DNA of 6,364 nucleotides from Burkholderiales bacterium (GTDB taxonomy: Bacteria; Pseudomonadota; Gammaproteobacteria; Burkholderiales; JAEUOS01): assembly GCA_947456845.1 (NCBI GenBank), contig CANGUJ010000240.1, positions 1 through 6,364 on the forward strand, given 5' to 3'. Made by a program: the position numbers and the translations under genes. The notes under the pieces were generated by a model that saw nothing but the letters and a program-made list of their open reading frames with translations, made no database searches and was not told where the DNA came from. Shown in pieces: positions 6,101-6,364 of the stretch (position 1 is the stretch's first letter; every line of letters begins with the position of its first letter).

Positions 6101-6364
6101 GGCCCGGGCGGTCATGTGCAATTCACGGATCCGCCTGTGCACCTCGTGGCGCATGTAGAGGAGGCCTGCCAAGGCGAGCAGGGCGACCCCGGACAGCAGC
6201 ACCCAATGCCCGGAAAGCCTGGGCCAGGCATCGGGCTGGCCGGCCAGCAACAGCAGCCCCGTCGCAAACGGCAGCGCAGCCAGCGCGACGGTGAGCCCGA
6301 ACTTCAGGTCGAGACGAACCAGGCGCCCGACGCCCGAATCCGGCCGCGCGGAGGCATCACGGGA
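3146..6364 (-). CDS. Membrane-anchored multi-PAS/GAF sensor histidine kinase (5' end outside window)
   Basis: This is a sensor kinase that should autophosphorylate on His and pass phosphate to a receiver, most likely the one at 2530-2991. The frame is open to the right edge: 38 codons before the TTG at 6250 have no stop and encode an Arg/Asp stretch plus a first membrane helix (about 6301-6239), so the start lies outside. Counting that TTG as residue 1: second membrane helix 16-33, after a loop of only about a dozen residues; HAMP-like linker 34-92; PAS1 105-220; PAS2 240-355; PAS3 362-480; GAF 492-645 (CGSAAH, WSTPV motifs); PAS4 656-775; coiled linker; HisKA 803-868 with His812 in SYTVAHDLRAPLR; HATPase 910-1022 with N box Asn921/Asn925, DNGAGF (955-960) and GTGVGLAI (983-990). 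All catalytic motifs are intact. It has no fused receiver. The HisKA resembles those of phytochrome-like kinases, but the GAF shows no evident bilin-binding features. The signal is unknown and is probably sensed in the cytoplasm or near the membrane. Confidence 0.93.
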   Translation of the reverse strand, partial: SRDASARPDSGVGRLVRLDLKFGLTVALAALPFATGLLLLAGQPDAWPRLSGHWVLLSGVALLALAGLLYMRHEVHRRIRELHMTARALVEGGEAGAAREAGAVRLAVDRFGTEVPGMVAQFNRMAAQIERQRRELAAAAAQFRSMIEGAPEAIIVADYRTGLVVEANAASARLFGTTRERLVGSSAIALSVRPDLSSERLHAEIRAVARRVLAGENVVNEWTVSRPDGSRIPVEARWMRLPGEGELLRASIVDVTERREAEIERERLAREAEENLERLRQIVETTPYACVITSADGRVQVWNPAAERMFGWSAAEMLGRNSLEIVVPAESREAVQSLFARIREGEPAVSVSHENLTRDGGRVYCEWSNARLNGRDGRLIGFLSMAIDVTARVAAERSLKESEARFRQLTSLSSDWYWEQDEEFRFVRADQHARRGDKPLGEAVGMRRWERPGSRPVGTTWEAHRRDLEAHRPFAHLVIEMTRPDGLRSYVAVRGEPVFDAGGRFTGYRGVGSDISERYRSDLARAGERKVYELLARDATLPEVMGALCLAIEAALARPGIASMLVLEAGLLKLMSAPNAPAAWAEHLAAGVPAAANTGACGSAAHLNDTVIAADIASDAAWTGYRDAALACGFASAWSTPVRGSAGEVLATFAVYCATAAEPMPEDLELTRNAAALAGVLLQRFRAQAAQRELDLRYRSLIELAQEGVTLHRYGIIEYANPAMARILREPDADALIGTNLFDRYDAQSMEQERRRQRRIMELGQSVGYVELRMRAGDGEFVDVEAAAGPVEIGGRRLAQSYIRDISGRKWAEREMQRLNGALEAKVTERTAELSAAVRELESFSYTVAHDLRAPLRAVDGYAQLLRAGAGENLDDASRRDVDQIIASARRMSELIDGLLEFSRLSRGSASYQRVATQVIVQGVVAEAAAAFAHSPSVEMGALPDVYGDPAMLRQVWSNLIFNAFKFTSKTTDAHIAIESTVEGGDVVFSVRDNGAGFDADYAGKLFGMFQRLHSRSEFEGTGVGLAIVKRVVERHHGRVWADGAVGRGATLRFSMPVTSIVQMIDATDADP

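Overview
The window is GC-rich, densely coded Gram-negative DNA. The divergent flgB / flgA-flgM-flgN arrangement and the protein sequences point to a betaproteobacterium, possibly Rhodocyclales. The taxonomic call is inference from gene order and base composition; no rRNA or other marker is present.

The left part (1-2051) is a flagellar locus. The 5' end of flgB (rod protein) leaves the window on the minus strand. A 220-base intergenic region separates it from flgA (P-ring chaperone), which reads to the right. A 182-base gap follows. It holds a clear sigma-28 (FliA) type promoter, and then flgM (anti-sigma-28) and flgN (chaperone for hook-filament junction proteins FlgK/FlgL). This is the usual late-flagellar checkpoint: FliA drives its own inhibitor FlgM, while FlgN escorts export substrates.

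The right part (2063-6364) is signal transduction. A stand-alone receiver protein starts 11 bases after the flgN stop on the same strand and has its ribosome binding site over that stop, so it probably belongs to the flgMN transcript. Facing it on the minus strand are a second stand-alone receiver, of the Rcp1/CheY-like type, and upstream of that a very large membrane-anchored sensor histidine kinase with the order TM-TM-HAMP-PAS-PAS-PAS-GAF-PAS-HisKA-HATPase. The kinase frame stays open to the right edge, so its true N-terminus lies outside the window.

The kinase and the minus-strand receiver form a likely two-component pair. The plus-strand receiver is a candidate second target, or a separate input into motility. 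Neither receiver has an output domain, so signalling would go through protein-protein contact or phosphotransfer, not DNA binding. I see no mobile elements, CRISPR arrays, tRNA or rRNA genes. Nothing here is convincingly a wholly new system; the most notable point is the receiver embedded in the flagellar operon opposite a PAS-rich kinase/receiver pair.
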